From Streptomyces griseoviridis (GTDB lineage: Bacteria; Actinomycetota; Actinomycetes; Streptomycetales; Streptomycetaceae): a DNA stretch of 64,000 nucleotides. Position numbers and translations under genes: made by a program. The DNA is taken from NCBI GenBank assembly GCA_014649155.1, contig BMSM01000001.1, positions 496,001 through 560,000 on the forward strand, written 5' to 3'. The notes under the pieces were generated by a model. The model ran no database searches. It was not told the origin of the DNA and saw only the letters and a program-made list of their open reading frames with translations. Position 1 is the first letter of the stretch. Each line of letters opens with the position of its first letter. Below are positions 54,542 to 64,000 of this stretch, one piece after another.

Positions 54542-55327
54542 TCACATGTCCACGTACCCGTACACCCGCTCGAAGCGTCCCGCCGTCAGGTCCGTGCGGC
54601 GGATCAGCCAGGTGACGACCCCGCCGTCCAGGGACTCGGCCTCCCGGGGGCAGCGCCAGGTGGCCAGCGGCACCCAGTCCCCGGCGTGCTCCGGATCGTC
54701 GTCCCGCGCGACGAGGAGCGGGTCGTCGTGGAGGACGACCGGGTGGCCGCCGAGGGCGAAGCTCCAGACGGGCCAGGAGCCGCCGGCCTCCGTCCAGGCG
54801 CTCTCCAGTTCCTCGGCCAGTTCGTACCGCTCGTCGTCGGGGTCCTCCCACCGCGCCTCCGCCCAGGTCTCCGCGTCGGGGCCGGCGAGGTGGTGCCACA
54901 TCCGGCGCAACTCCCGCGCCGCGAACGGGCCGTACGCCGTCTCCACGCGCCGCTCGGCGACCGGCGTGCCGGCGGGGACGTGGCGCACCGCGCCGCCGAG
55001 CCGTCCCCGGAAGCCCAGGTCCGGGTCGGCGAAGAACAGCAGTCGGCCGTCGCGGGGGAGGGGGAACCCGGCGCCGCCCGGCGGGAGGAGCCCGCAGTCG
55101 ACGGAGACGACCAGCGGGTGCTCCGGGTCGGGCGCGTCCTCGGGCAGCGCGGGGTGGCCGCCCGTCGTCACCACCGGGGGCCCGTCACCGCCGTCGGTGA
55201 AGTAGACGCCGGGCACCGTGGCCCGTATCCACGCCTCCACCTCCGCTGCCGGCAGCCCCCGGGCCGCCGCCCCGGCGCGGAAGCGGCCGACGCGGTCCGC
55301 GTTCTGGTCATCCAGGTCATCGGTCAT
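54542..55327 (-). CDS. DUF1963/YwqG-like conserved protein
   Basis: A 261-residue protein. The segment SVDCGLLPPGGAGFPLPRDGRLLFFADPDLG and the end DGGVVTWLIRRTDLTAGRFERVYGYVDM match the DUF1963 pattern, a fold related to immunity or scaffold proteins of unknown role. Rich in aromatic and acidic residues. No partner gene nearby explains it. Confidence 0.7.
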   Translation of the reverse strand: MTDDLDDQNADRVGRFRAGAAARGLPAAEVEAWIRATVPGVYFTDGGDGPPVVTTGGHPALPEDAPDPEHPLVVSVDCGLLPPGGAGFPLPRDGRLLFFADPDLGFRGRLGGAVRHVPAGTPVAERRVETAYGPFAARELRRMWHHLAGPDAETWAEARWEDPDDERYELAEELESAWTEAGGSWPVWSFALGGHPVVLHDDPLLVARDDDPEHAGDWVPLATWRCPREAESLDGGVVTWLIRRTDLTAGRFERVYGYVDM

Positions 55328-55360
55328 GGCGACACCCTAGGGGCGCCGGCTGACGGGGTC

Positions 55361-55807
55361 TCAGCCCCGGTCCCCGGGAAGGGGCAGCAGGAAGCGGAAG
55401 GCCGGGACGGCGACCGCCGCGACGACCAGGTGCATGAGCATCAGGGCGATGACGGCGCCCCAGCTGGTGCCGGGATTGTCGGAGAGGCCGAGCAGGATGT
55501 CCGGGACGAAGGTGACGAGGAGGATCACCGGTATCCACGTCCGCAGCACCCGGGCCGGGCGCGCGGCACGGGCCCGGACCAGCGCCCAGCCGCCGGCGCC
55601 GGCCAGCACGCCGACGACGGTCAGGAGCGCGTAGTCGGCGAAGTGGAGCTGCTCGAAGTCGTCGGAGGCGCCGGCGGCGTGGGCGATCGCGGCGACCGCG
55701 GCGTTGAGGGCGACGGCGACGACGGCGGTGGCCACCAGGCCCCCGGCCACGACCGCCCCGCCGGGCCGGGCGGGACCGGCGGCGCGGGCGGTGGACTGCT
55801 CGTTCAC
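55361..55807 (-). CDS. DUF6069 family membrane protein
   Basis: A 148-residue protein with four hydrophobic helices and the spacing of the DUF6069 family common in Streptomyces. GTG at 55807 follows CGAGGAG. The frame is open further upstream without a start signal. Function unknown. Confidence 0.75.
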   Translation of the reverse strand: MNEQSTARAAGPARPGGAVVAGGLVATAVVAVALNAAVAAIAHAAGASDDFEQLHFADYALLTVVGVLAGAGGWALVRARAARPARVLRTWIPVILLVTFVPDILLGLSDNPGTSWGAVIALMLMHLVVAAVAVPAFRFLLPLPGDRG

Positions 55808-56039
55808 GGTGTACTCCTCGTCTCGGTGGAGCCGGGTGGGGACCGGCGCGGGACGGCCCGGCGGGCCGGTGCGCCCGCACCGCCGCGGGGCCGCCCGTCC
55901 CGGCGGCGCACCGAACGTAACGACTGGTCGCGCTGCGTCGAACCGATCGCCGTGAACCCATCCCGTAGGCACCCCGCGCCCGTCCCGAACGGGCCACCGG
56001 CCCCTCGCCGCCGCCGCCCCCGCCCGCACCGGCCCTGCG

Positions 56040-58400
<2,361 letters not shown>

Positions 58401-58508
58401 CTACGTCGTCTCCCCGTGTGCTGCGTTCGAGTCGTGCGAGCCGGGAGACCCTAACGCGGCAGGGCCTCCCGGTCAGGTCCTTTTCCGCGGCGGACCGCCG
58501 TGGCCGGG

Positions 58509-58925
58509 CTATGCCTTGCGCGGCTGGTTGAACCGGAGCATGTTGCCCGCCGGGTCGCGGAAGGCGCAGTCGCGGACGCCGTACGGCTGGTCGATCGGCT
58601 CCTGGAGCACCTCGCCGCCGGCCGCCCGGATGCGTTCGAACGTCGCGTCCACGTCGTCGGTGGCGAAGATGACGCCCCGCAGCATGCCCTTGGCGAGCAG
58701 CTCCGCCATCGCCCTGCGGTCGGCCTCGGGGGCCATGGGGTCGGCGAGCGGCGGCTCCAGCACGATCTCGACGTCGGGCTGGCCGGGCGGGGCGACGGTC
58801 ACCCAGCGCATCCCCTCGAAGGCGACGTCGTTGCGGACCTGGAAGCCGAGGACGTCCCGGTAGAAGGCGAGCGCCTTGTCGTGGTCGTCGACGGCGATGA
58901 AGCACTGAGCGAGTCTGATGTCCAT
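58509..58925 (-). CDS. VOC family (glyoxalase/bleomycin resistance fold) protein
   Basis: A 138-residue protein of two beta-alpha-beta-beta-beta modules. The start FIAVDDHDKALAFYRDVLGF and the end FRDPAGNMLRFNQP are VOC hallmarks. A metal triad is not complete by eye. It may bind or detoxify a small molecule. The AraC gene lies 10 bp upstream on the same strand, so the pair is an operon. Confidence 0.85.
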   Translation of the reverse strand: MDIRLAQCFIAVDDHDKALAFYRDVLGFQVRNDVAFEGMRWVTVAPPGQPDVEIVLEPPLADPMAPEADRRAMAELLAKGMLRGVIFATDDVDATFERIRAAGGEVLQEPIDQPYGVRDCAFRDPAGNMLRFNQPRKA

Positions 58926-58935
58926 GCCCACGACG

Positions 58936-59355
58936 CTACGAGCCGGCGGCGCCGGGCGCTTCTCCATTCCTGACCGGTCTCGTCCGCACCTTCGCCACGC
59001 ACGCCGGGATCGGCGCCCCGGCCCCGTGGTCACGGGCCCGGTAGGCGCTCGGCGGCTCCCCGACCAGCTCGGTGAAGCGGCTGCTGAACGACCCCAGCGA
59101 CGTACAGCCCACCGCGAAGCAGACCTCCGTCACGCTCAGGTCCCCCCGCCGCAGCAGCGCCTTCGCCCGCTCCACGCGCCGGGTCATCAGATAGCTGTAC
59201 GGCGTCTCCCCGTACGCCGCCCGGAAACCGCGCGAGAAGTGCCCCGGCGACATCAGCGCCACCCGCGCCAGCGCCGGGACGTCCAGCGGCTCCGCGTAGT
59301 CACGGTCCATGACGTCCCGGGCCCGGCGCAGGCGTCTGAGGTCCTCCAGATCCAT
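58936..59355 (-). CDS. AraC family regulator, DNA-binding domain only
   Basis: A 139-residue protein made of the two helix-turn-helix motifs of AraC: SPGHFSRGFRAAYGETPYSYLM and VCFAVGCTSLGSFSSRFTELVGEPPSAYR. No ligand domain is attached. With the VOC gene 10 bp downstream it probably controls that gene, the VOC protein perhaps serving as ligand binder. The C-terminal 30 residues are basic. Confidence 0.87.
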   Translation of the reverse strand: MDLEDLRRLRRARDVMDRDYAEPLDVPALARVALMSPGHFSRGFRAAYGETPYSYLMTRRVERAKALLRRGDLSVTEVCFAVGCTSLGSFSSRFTELVGEPPSAYRARDHGAGAPIPACVAKVRTRPVRNGEAPGAAGS

Positions 59356-59422
59356 GGGTCAAGGATGACCTACGCGGTGGCCGGGTACGGGCCGTCACCC
59401 GGCCACCGCGGCCGGTCCGCCG

Positions 59423-60784
59423 CTACAGCACCGGCAGGTTCTTGCGCAGCTCGAAGGCCGTGACCTCCGAGCGGTACTCCTCCCACTCCTGCCGCTTGTT
59501 GCGCAGGAAGAAGTCGAAGACGTGCTCGCCGAGGGTCTCGGCGACCAGGTCGCTGCGTTCCATCAGGGTGAGGGCCTCGCCGAGGTTCTGCGGGAGGGGC
59601 TCGATGCCCAGGGCGCGGCGCTCGGCGTCGGAGAGGGCCCAGACGTCGTCCTCGGCGCCCGGGGGCAGCTCGTAGCCCTCCTCGATGCCCTTCAGGCCGG
59701 CGGCGAGCAGGACGGCGTAGGTCAGGTACGGGTTGGCGCCGGAGTCGATGGAGCGGACCTCGACGCGGGCCGAGCCGGTCTTGCCGGGCTTGTACATGGG
59801 CACGCGGACCAGCGCCGAGCGGTTGTTGTGGCCCCAGCAGATGTAGGACGGGGCCTCGCCGCCGGCGCCCGCGGTGCGCTCGGTGCCGCCCCAGATGCGC
59901 TTGTAGGAGTTGACCCACTGGTTGGTGACCGCCGAGATCTCCGCCGCGTGCCGCAGCAGGCCCGCGATGAAGGAGCGGCCGACCTTGGAGAGCTGGTACT
60001 CGGCGCCCGACTCGTAGAAGGCGTTGCGGTCGCCCTCGAAGAGCGACAGGTGGGTGTGCATGCCGCTGCCCGGGTGCTCCGAGAACGGCTTCGGCATGAA
60101 CGTCGCCTGGACGCCCTGCTCCAGCGCCACCTGCTTCATGACCAGGCGGAACGTCATCACGTTGTCGGCCGTGGAGAGCGCGTCGGCGTACCGGAGGTCG
60201 ATCTCCTGCTGGCCGGGGGCGCCCTCGTGGTGGGAGAACTCCACCGAGATGCCCATCGACTCCAGCATGGTGATCGCCTGCCGGCGGAAGTCCATGCCGA
60301 TGTTCTGCGGGGTGTGGTCGAAGTACCCGGAGTTGTCCGCCGGGGTCGGCACCGAGCCGTCGACCGGCTTGTTCTTCAGCAGGAAGAACTCGATCTCCGG
60401 GTGGGTGTAGAAGGTGAAGCCGGAGTCGGAGGCCCGGTTCAGGGCGCGCTTGAGGACGTAGCGCGGGTCCGCGAAGGACGGGGAGCCGTCCGGCATCAGG
60501 ATGTCGCAGAACATCCGCGCCGTGCCGGGGGCCTCCGCGCGCCACGGCAGCACCTGGAAGGTCGACGGGTCCGGCTTGGCGATCATGTCGGACTCGTAGA
60601 CGCGGGCGAAGCCCTCGATGGCGGAGCCGTCGAAGCCGATGCCCTCGTCGAACGCCTGCTCAAGCTCGGCGGGGGCCACGGCGACGGACTTCAGGAAGCC
60701 CAGCACGTCCGTGAACCACAGGCGCACGAACCGGATGTCGCGCTCCTCGAGCGTCCGGATCACGAACTCCTGCTGCTTGTCCAT
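59423..60784 (-). CDS. glnA2: Glutamine synthetase-like ligase, GlnA2
   Basis: A 453-residue GS type I-fold protein. Ligands and substrate-binding residues are in EIEFFLL, FSHHEGAPGQQEIDLRYADAL, FMPKPFSEHPGSGMHTHLSLF and NPYLTYAVLLAAG. The NLYDLP adenylylation region of true GlnA (near Tyr397) is missing and reads GYELPPGAEDD, so GlnE would not control it. In S. coelicolor GlnA2 has been linked to gamma-glutamylation of polyamines rather than glutamine synthesis. The start at 60784 gives the usual 453 residues; an ATG 15 bp upstream is also in frame. Confidence 0.9.
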   Translation of the reverse strand: MDKQQEFVIRTLEERDIRFVRLWFTDVLGFLKSVAVAPAELEQAFDEGIGFDGSAIEGFARVYESDMIAKPDPSTFQVLPWRAEAPGTARMFCDILMPDGSPSFADPRYVLKRALNRASDSGFTFYTHPEIEFFLLKNKPVDGSVPTPADNSGYFDHTPQNIGMDFRRQAITMLESMGISVEFSHHEGAPGQQEIDLRYADALSTADNVMTFRLVMKQVALEQGVQATFMPKPFSEHPGSGMHTHLSLFEGDRNAFYESGAEYQLSKVGRSFIAGLLRHAAEISAVTNQWVNSYKRIWGGTERTAGAGGEAPSYICWGHNNRSALVRVPMYKPGKTGSARVEVRSIDSGANPYLTYAVLLAAGLKGIEEGYELPPGAEDDVWALSDAERRALGIEPLPQNLGEALTLMERSDLVAETLGEHVFDFFLRNKRQEWEEYRSEVTAFELRKNLPVL

Positions 60785-61116
60785 CTTCCGCTTCCCCATC
60801 CTTGCTGGTCAGGCCGCCTGCCGTCGGCACCGGGCGACCGGTGTCGGCTGTCCGGTGCCGCTGGAGGCGGTCGGGCACCTGAGCATCCCACCACAGTGCC
60901 GTTTCGCGCGCGTTGCCGGCCTTGACCGGGCGGGCGGCCCGGGTCTGAACACCGCGCCCACGGGTGCTGCGTCGTTCCGGTGGTTCCCATGCTCTCCCCG
61001 CAGCGTAGAGGCCAGGTGTTCGATCGGGCCATTCCTGGGCCCGCCGGACGCCCGGGACCGCGACGGCACCGGAGATCACACCCCCATTGTGTCTTTCTGA
61101 CGATTACACTGTCCGG
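60785..61116. other. Divergent intergenic region glnA2/nadE
   Basis: This 332-bp stretch holds the promoters of both genes and no coding frame I trust. A TACACT -10 box at 61105-61110 serves nadE. An ACAC/GTGT pair (about 61078-61092) is too short to call an operator. I found no GlnR box. Confidence 0.4.
61105..61110 (+). promoter_or_regulatory. -10 box for nadE (leaderless)
   Basis: TACACT ends six bases before the GTG at 61117. No ribosome binding site precedes the GTG. Confidence 0.45.
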
Positions 61117-62883
61117 GTGCCTCAACTACGACTCGCCCTCAACCAGATCGACTCCACCGTCGGCGACCTCGCGGCGAACGCCGAGTCGGTCCTGCGCTGG
61201 ACCCGGCACTCCGCCGAGCGGGGCGCCCACCTCGTGGCGTTCCCCGAGATGGTGCTGACCGGCTACCCCGTCGAGGACCTCGCCCTGCGGTCGTCCTTCG
61301 TCGAGGCGTCCCGCGCGGCCCTGCGCGCGCTGGCGGCACGGCTCGCGGCGGAGGGCCTCGGCGAGCTGCCGGTGATCGTCGGCTACCTAGACCGCTGCGC
61401 CACCGACCGGCCGAAGTACGGCCAGCCCGCCGGCGCCCCGCAGAACGCGGGCGCGGTCCTGCACCGCGGCGAGGTGGTGCTGACGTACGCCAAGCACCAC
61501 CTGCCGAACTACGGCGTCTTCGACGAGTTCCGCTACTTCGTTCCCGGCGACACCCTGCCGGTGCTGCGGGTCGGCGGCGTCGACGTCGCCCTGGCCATCT
61601 GCGAGGACCTGTGGCAGGACGGCGGCCGGGTGCCCGCCGCCCGCTCCGCCGGGGCCGGGCTGCTGCTCTCCGTCAACGCTTCGCCCTACGAGCGGGACAA
61701 GGACGACACCCGTCTGGAACTGGTCCGCCGCCGCGCCCTGGAGGCCGGCTGCACCACCGCCTACCTGGCGATGACCGGCGGCCAGGACGAGCTGGTCTTC
61801 GACGGCGACTCCATCGTGGTCGGCGCCGACGGCGAGGTCGTCGCCCGCGCCCCGCAGTTCACCGAGTGCTGTGTCGTCGTCGACCTCGACCTGCCGGCCG
61901 CCGCGCCCCTGGCCGACGCCCCGGACGGGGTCGTGGACGACGGCCTGCGCGTCGAGCGGGTCGTGCTGGGCGAGGAGCCGGTCGCCCCGTACGAGGCCGC
62001 GCCGCCGGCGGCCGGCGGGTGCGCGGAGCCGCTGGACGACACGGAGGAGGTCTACTCGGCACTGGTGGCGGGCCTGCGGGCGTACGTCGTGAAGAACGGC
62101 TTCCGCTCCGTCCTGATCGGCCTCTCCGGCGGCATCGACTCCGCGCTGGTCGCCGCGATCGCCTGTGACGCGGTGGGCGCGGAGCAGGTGTACGGCGTCT
62201 CCATGCCGTCGAAGTACTCCTCCCGGCACTCCCGGGACGACGCGGCGGAACTGGCCCGGCGCACCGGCCTGCACTACCGGACCGTGCCGATCGAGCCGAT
62301 GTTCGACGCGTACATGGGGGCGGTGAAGCTGACCGGGCTCGCGGAGGAGAACCTGCAGTCCCGGCTGCGCGGCACGCTGCTCATGGCGATCTCCAACCAG
62401 GAGGGCCACCTCGTGCTGGCCCCCGGCAACAAGTCCGAGCTGGCGGTCGGCTACTCCACGCTCTACGGCGACTCGGTCGGCGCGTACGGGCCGATCAAGG
62501 ACGTCTACAAGACGTGGGTGTTCCGCCTCGCCGAGTGGCGCAACCGGGCGGCGCGGGAGCGCGGGCAGACCCCGCCGATCCCGGAGAACTCGATCACCAA
62601 GCCGCCCAGTGCCGAGCTGCGGCCGGGACAGGTCGACACGGACTCCCTGCCGGACTATCCCGTCCTGGACGCCATCCTGGAGCTGTACGTCGACCGGGAC
62701 CGGGGCGCGGACGAGATCGTCGCCGCCGGGTACGACCGGGAGCTGGTGACGAGGACGCTGCGCATGGTCGACACCGCCGAGTACAAGCGCCGCCAGTACC
62801 CGCCGGGCACGAAGATCTCCCCCAAGGGCTTCGGCAAGGACCGCCGGCTGCCGATCACCAACGGCTGGCGGGAGACGGCCTGA
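61117..62883 (+). CDS. nadE: Glutamine-dependent NAD+ synthetase
   Basis: A 588-residue two-domain enzyme making NAD+ from nicotinate adenine dinucleotide. Residues 1-270 are the nitrilase-type glutaminase: Glu in AFPEMVLTGYP, Lys in YAKHHLPNYG, and the Cys in LAICEDLWQDGG. The C-terminal NAD synthetase carries the P-loop SGGIDSALVAAIA and the KSELAVGYSTLYGD region. An intramolecular tunnel delivers ammonia. The start at GTG 61117 fits the conserved beginning PQLRLALNQID; it is probably leaderless. Confidence 0.95.
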   Translation: MPQLRLALNQIDSTVGDLAANAESVLRWTRHSAERGAHLVAFPEMVLTGYPVEDLALRSSFVEASRAALRALAARLAAEGLGELPVIVGYLDRCATDRPKYGQPAGAPQNAGAVLHRGEVVLTYAKHHLPNYGVFDEFRYFVPGDTLPVLRVGGVDVALAICEDLWQDGGRVPAARSAGAGLLLSVNASPYERDKDDTRLELVRRRALEAGCTTAYLAMTGGQDELVFDGDSIVVGADGEVVARAPQFTECCVVVDLDLPAAAPLADAPDGVVDDGLRVERVVLGEEPVAPYEAAPPAAGGCAEPLDDTEEVYSALVAGLRAYVVKNGFRSVLIGLSGGIDSALVAAIACDAVGAEQVYGVSMPSKYSSRHSRDDAAELARRTGLHYRTVPIEPMFDAYMGAVKLTGLAEENLQSRLRGTLLMAISNQEGHLVLAPGNKSELAVGYSTLYGDSVGAYGPIKDVYKTWVFRLAEWRNRAARERGQTPPIPENSITKPPSAELRPGQVDTDSLPDYPVLDAILELYVDRDRGADEIVAAGYDRELVTRTLRMVDTAEYKRRQYPPGTKISPKGFGKDRRLPITNGWRETA

Positions 62884-62938
62884 CGGCCGGGCGCCGGGTG
62901 CGGCCGTCGTCCCCGAGGGGCGCGCCCGGCGCAGCCGC

Positions 62939-63145
62939 TCAGCCGGCCCTGCGGGCCCTGACCAGCCCGTAGGCGCCGAGGCCGACCACGGCGACGGACA
63001 GCGCCAGCGCCACGACCGGCAGGATCGCCACGCCGTCGCGGAGCGTGGAGGCCGAGACGGTGAGGCCCACCACGCCGAGCAGCAGCACGACCAGGGCGTG
63101 CGAGCGGGTGGGGGGCACGATGCCGGTCCGGGTCGGGGTGCTCAT
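62939..63145 (-). CDS. Small two-helix membrane protein
   Basis: A 68-residue protein with two hydrophobic helices (ALVVLLLGVVGLTVSAS and ILPVVALALSVAVVGLGAYGLV) and a basic RARR end. Common next to nadE in Streptomyces; function unknown. Confidence 0.65.
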   Translation of the reverse strand: MSTPTRTGIVPPTRSHALVVLLLGVVGLTVSASTLRDGVAILPVVALALSVAVVGLGAYGLVRARRAG

Positions 63146-63495
63146 GGCGGCGGTCTCCTCAGGTCGAGGGAGTGTCAGTGGCATGTCACGCGATCCCGGT
63201 GACGGGACCTCGTGACGAGAATCCGGTGGCGGGAGCCCGGTGACGAGGTCCCGGTGCCCTCGACCCCGGCGAAGATGCCACCGGCGCACGGCGATTTCCG
63301 GACAGTCGCCCCCCGGCCGTCGCGCCGTCGGCGCCACGCCCCGCACCGAGCCGTGTCCGCACCGGGGTTCCCGGCGGATGCCACCGCCGGGCGCCGCCCC
63401 GCCGCCGTACCGTCCGGTTAGGCTCGGGCCGGGACGACCTTGATCGCCACCTTGATCACGACCTTGATCCACCTCGATCGACAGGAGGGCCGGGG

Positions 63496-64000
63496 ATGAC
63501 GGCGCCGGGACGCAGGAGCAGTACCTTCACGCGGCTGCTGCGGCACGGCTTCACGGACGCCTCGGCCGCCGAGCGGCTGCTGGACGGCGTGGAGCTGGCG
63601 CCGGTCCGCAGCGACCCCGTGCTGCTGGACGCCCTCGGCGCCACCGCCGACCCCGACCTCGCGCTGCGCAGCCTGGTCCGGCTGCTGGAGGCGCAGCCCG
63701 AGCCCGCCGCCCGCCGTGAGCTGCTCGACACGCTGACCGCGTCCAAGCCGCTGCGCGACCGGCTCCTCGGGGTCCTCGGCGCCTCCGAGGCGCTGGGCGA
63801 CCACCTCGCCCGGCACACCGGCGACTGGCGGGCGCTCGTCACGTACGAGCCCCGCGACCTGCATCCCGGGGTGGAGGAGTTCGAGGAGTGCCTGGGCGGC
63901 GCCGGCGACCCGGTCGCCCTGCGCGTCGCCTACCGGCGCTGCCTGCTGTCGCTGGCCGCCCGGGACGTGTGCGGCACGATCGACGTCGCGGAGACCGCCG
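63496..64000 (+). CDS. glnE: GlnE adenylyltransferase/adenylyl-removing enzyme, N-terminal part
   Basis: The first 168 residues of the bifunctional enzyme that adenylylates and deadenylylates glutamine synthetase. The sequence is helical with the motif VAYRRCLLSLAARDVCG ahead of the first nucleotidyltransferase domain, which is cut off by the window end. CAGGAGGGC precedes the ATG at 63496. It sits close to glnA2 and nadE. Confidence 0.85.
   Translation, partial: MTAPGRRSSTFTRLLRHGFTDASAAERLLDGVELAPVRSDPVLLDALGATADPDLALRSLVRLLEAQPEPAARRELLDTLTASKPLRDRLLGVLGASEALGDHLARHTGDWRALVTYEPRDLHPGVEEFEECLGGAGDPVALRVAYRRCLLSLAARDVCGTIDVAETA

Noticed and set aside
60785..61116. GlnR box upstream of glnA2
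   Set aside because: No gTnAc-n6-GaAAc pattern found on either strand.

Overview
The window is chromosomal DNA from a Streptomyces or close relative. Composition is very GC-rich with almost exclusively G/C third codon positions. Gene families are typical of the genus: WhiJ-type XRE/DUF397/ATPase module, AfsR/BTAD regulator, F420-dependent reductase, Rsm22, DrrAB-type ABC exporter, DUF6069. From about 26.7 kb onward the content looks like ordinary core chromosome, and the order glnA2 - nadE - glnE at the right end is the conserved Streptomyces arrangement as I remember it. No rRNA, tRNA, CRISPR array, integrase or transposase was recognised.

Left part (1-26 kb) is an accessory defence island. 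After the 3' end of a Ser/Thr kinase gene come a DISARM DrmD-like SNF2 helicase (1022-3943) and a giant Eco57I/PglX-like N6-adenine methyltransferase (3995-9382). A strong terminator and an oppositely oriented XRE/DUF397 regulator pair with a divergent HATPase gene separate them from the second half. That half has an unknown membrane protein, a DUF262 - AAA ATPase - unknown protein cassette (12397-15732), a 2,220-residue DruE/MrfA-like helicase with a DUF1998 region and a C-terminal PD-(D/E)xK/Vsr-like nuclease domain (15871-22533), and a UvrD-type helicase with an N-terminal RelE/ParE-like fold (22530-24788). The methylase would mark self DNA, and the three helicases plus the nuclease domain would sense or destroy unmodified DNA. 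This assembly matches neither canonical DISARM, BREX nor Druantia and is the best candidate for an undescribed system. The island's right edge contains gene debris: a probable DUF3320 tail and TPR fragments.

Middle (26.7-33 kb): a histidine phosphatase, a MazG-like protein and a DoxX protein. The MazG gene is flanked on both sides by tandem repeats whose units are made from fossils of the neighbouring gene ends. Then a SnoaL-like protein, an SDR, a Tat-exported PhoD phosphatase behind three PHO-box units, and a Gfo/Idh oxidoreductase divergent from a Bcr/CflA MFS exporter.

Right part (34-64 kb): mainly housekeeping and metabolic genes. These include a serine hydrolase, Rsm22, TetR, a primase-polymerase-like protein, a lipoprotein, PhzF, an iron-box-controlled haem oxygenase, methionine aminopeptidase, a sialidase-like protein, F420 reductase, a site-2 protease, an AfsR-like regulator next to an ABC exporter, PanB, an EEP phosphoesterase, an MFS exporter, a short UvrA-like ABC protein, an AraC/VOC pair, GlnA2, NadE and the start of GlnE. 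Several genes (25462, 35926, 36963, 43466, 61117) have a TANNNT -10 box 6-7 bases before the start codon, suggesting leaderless mRNAs.
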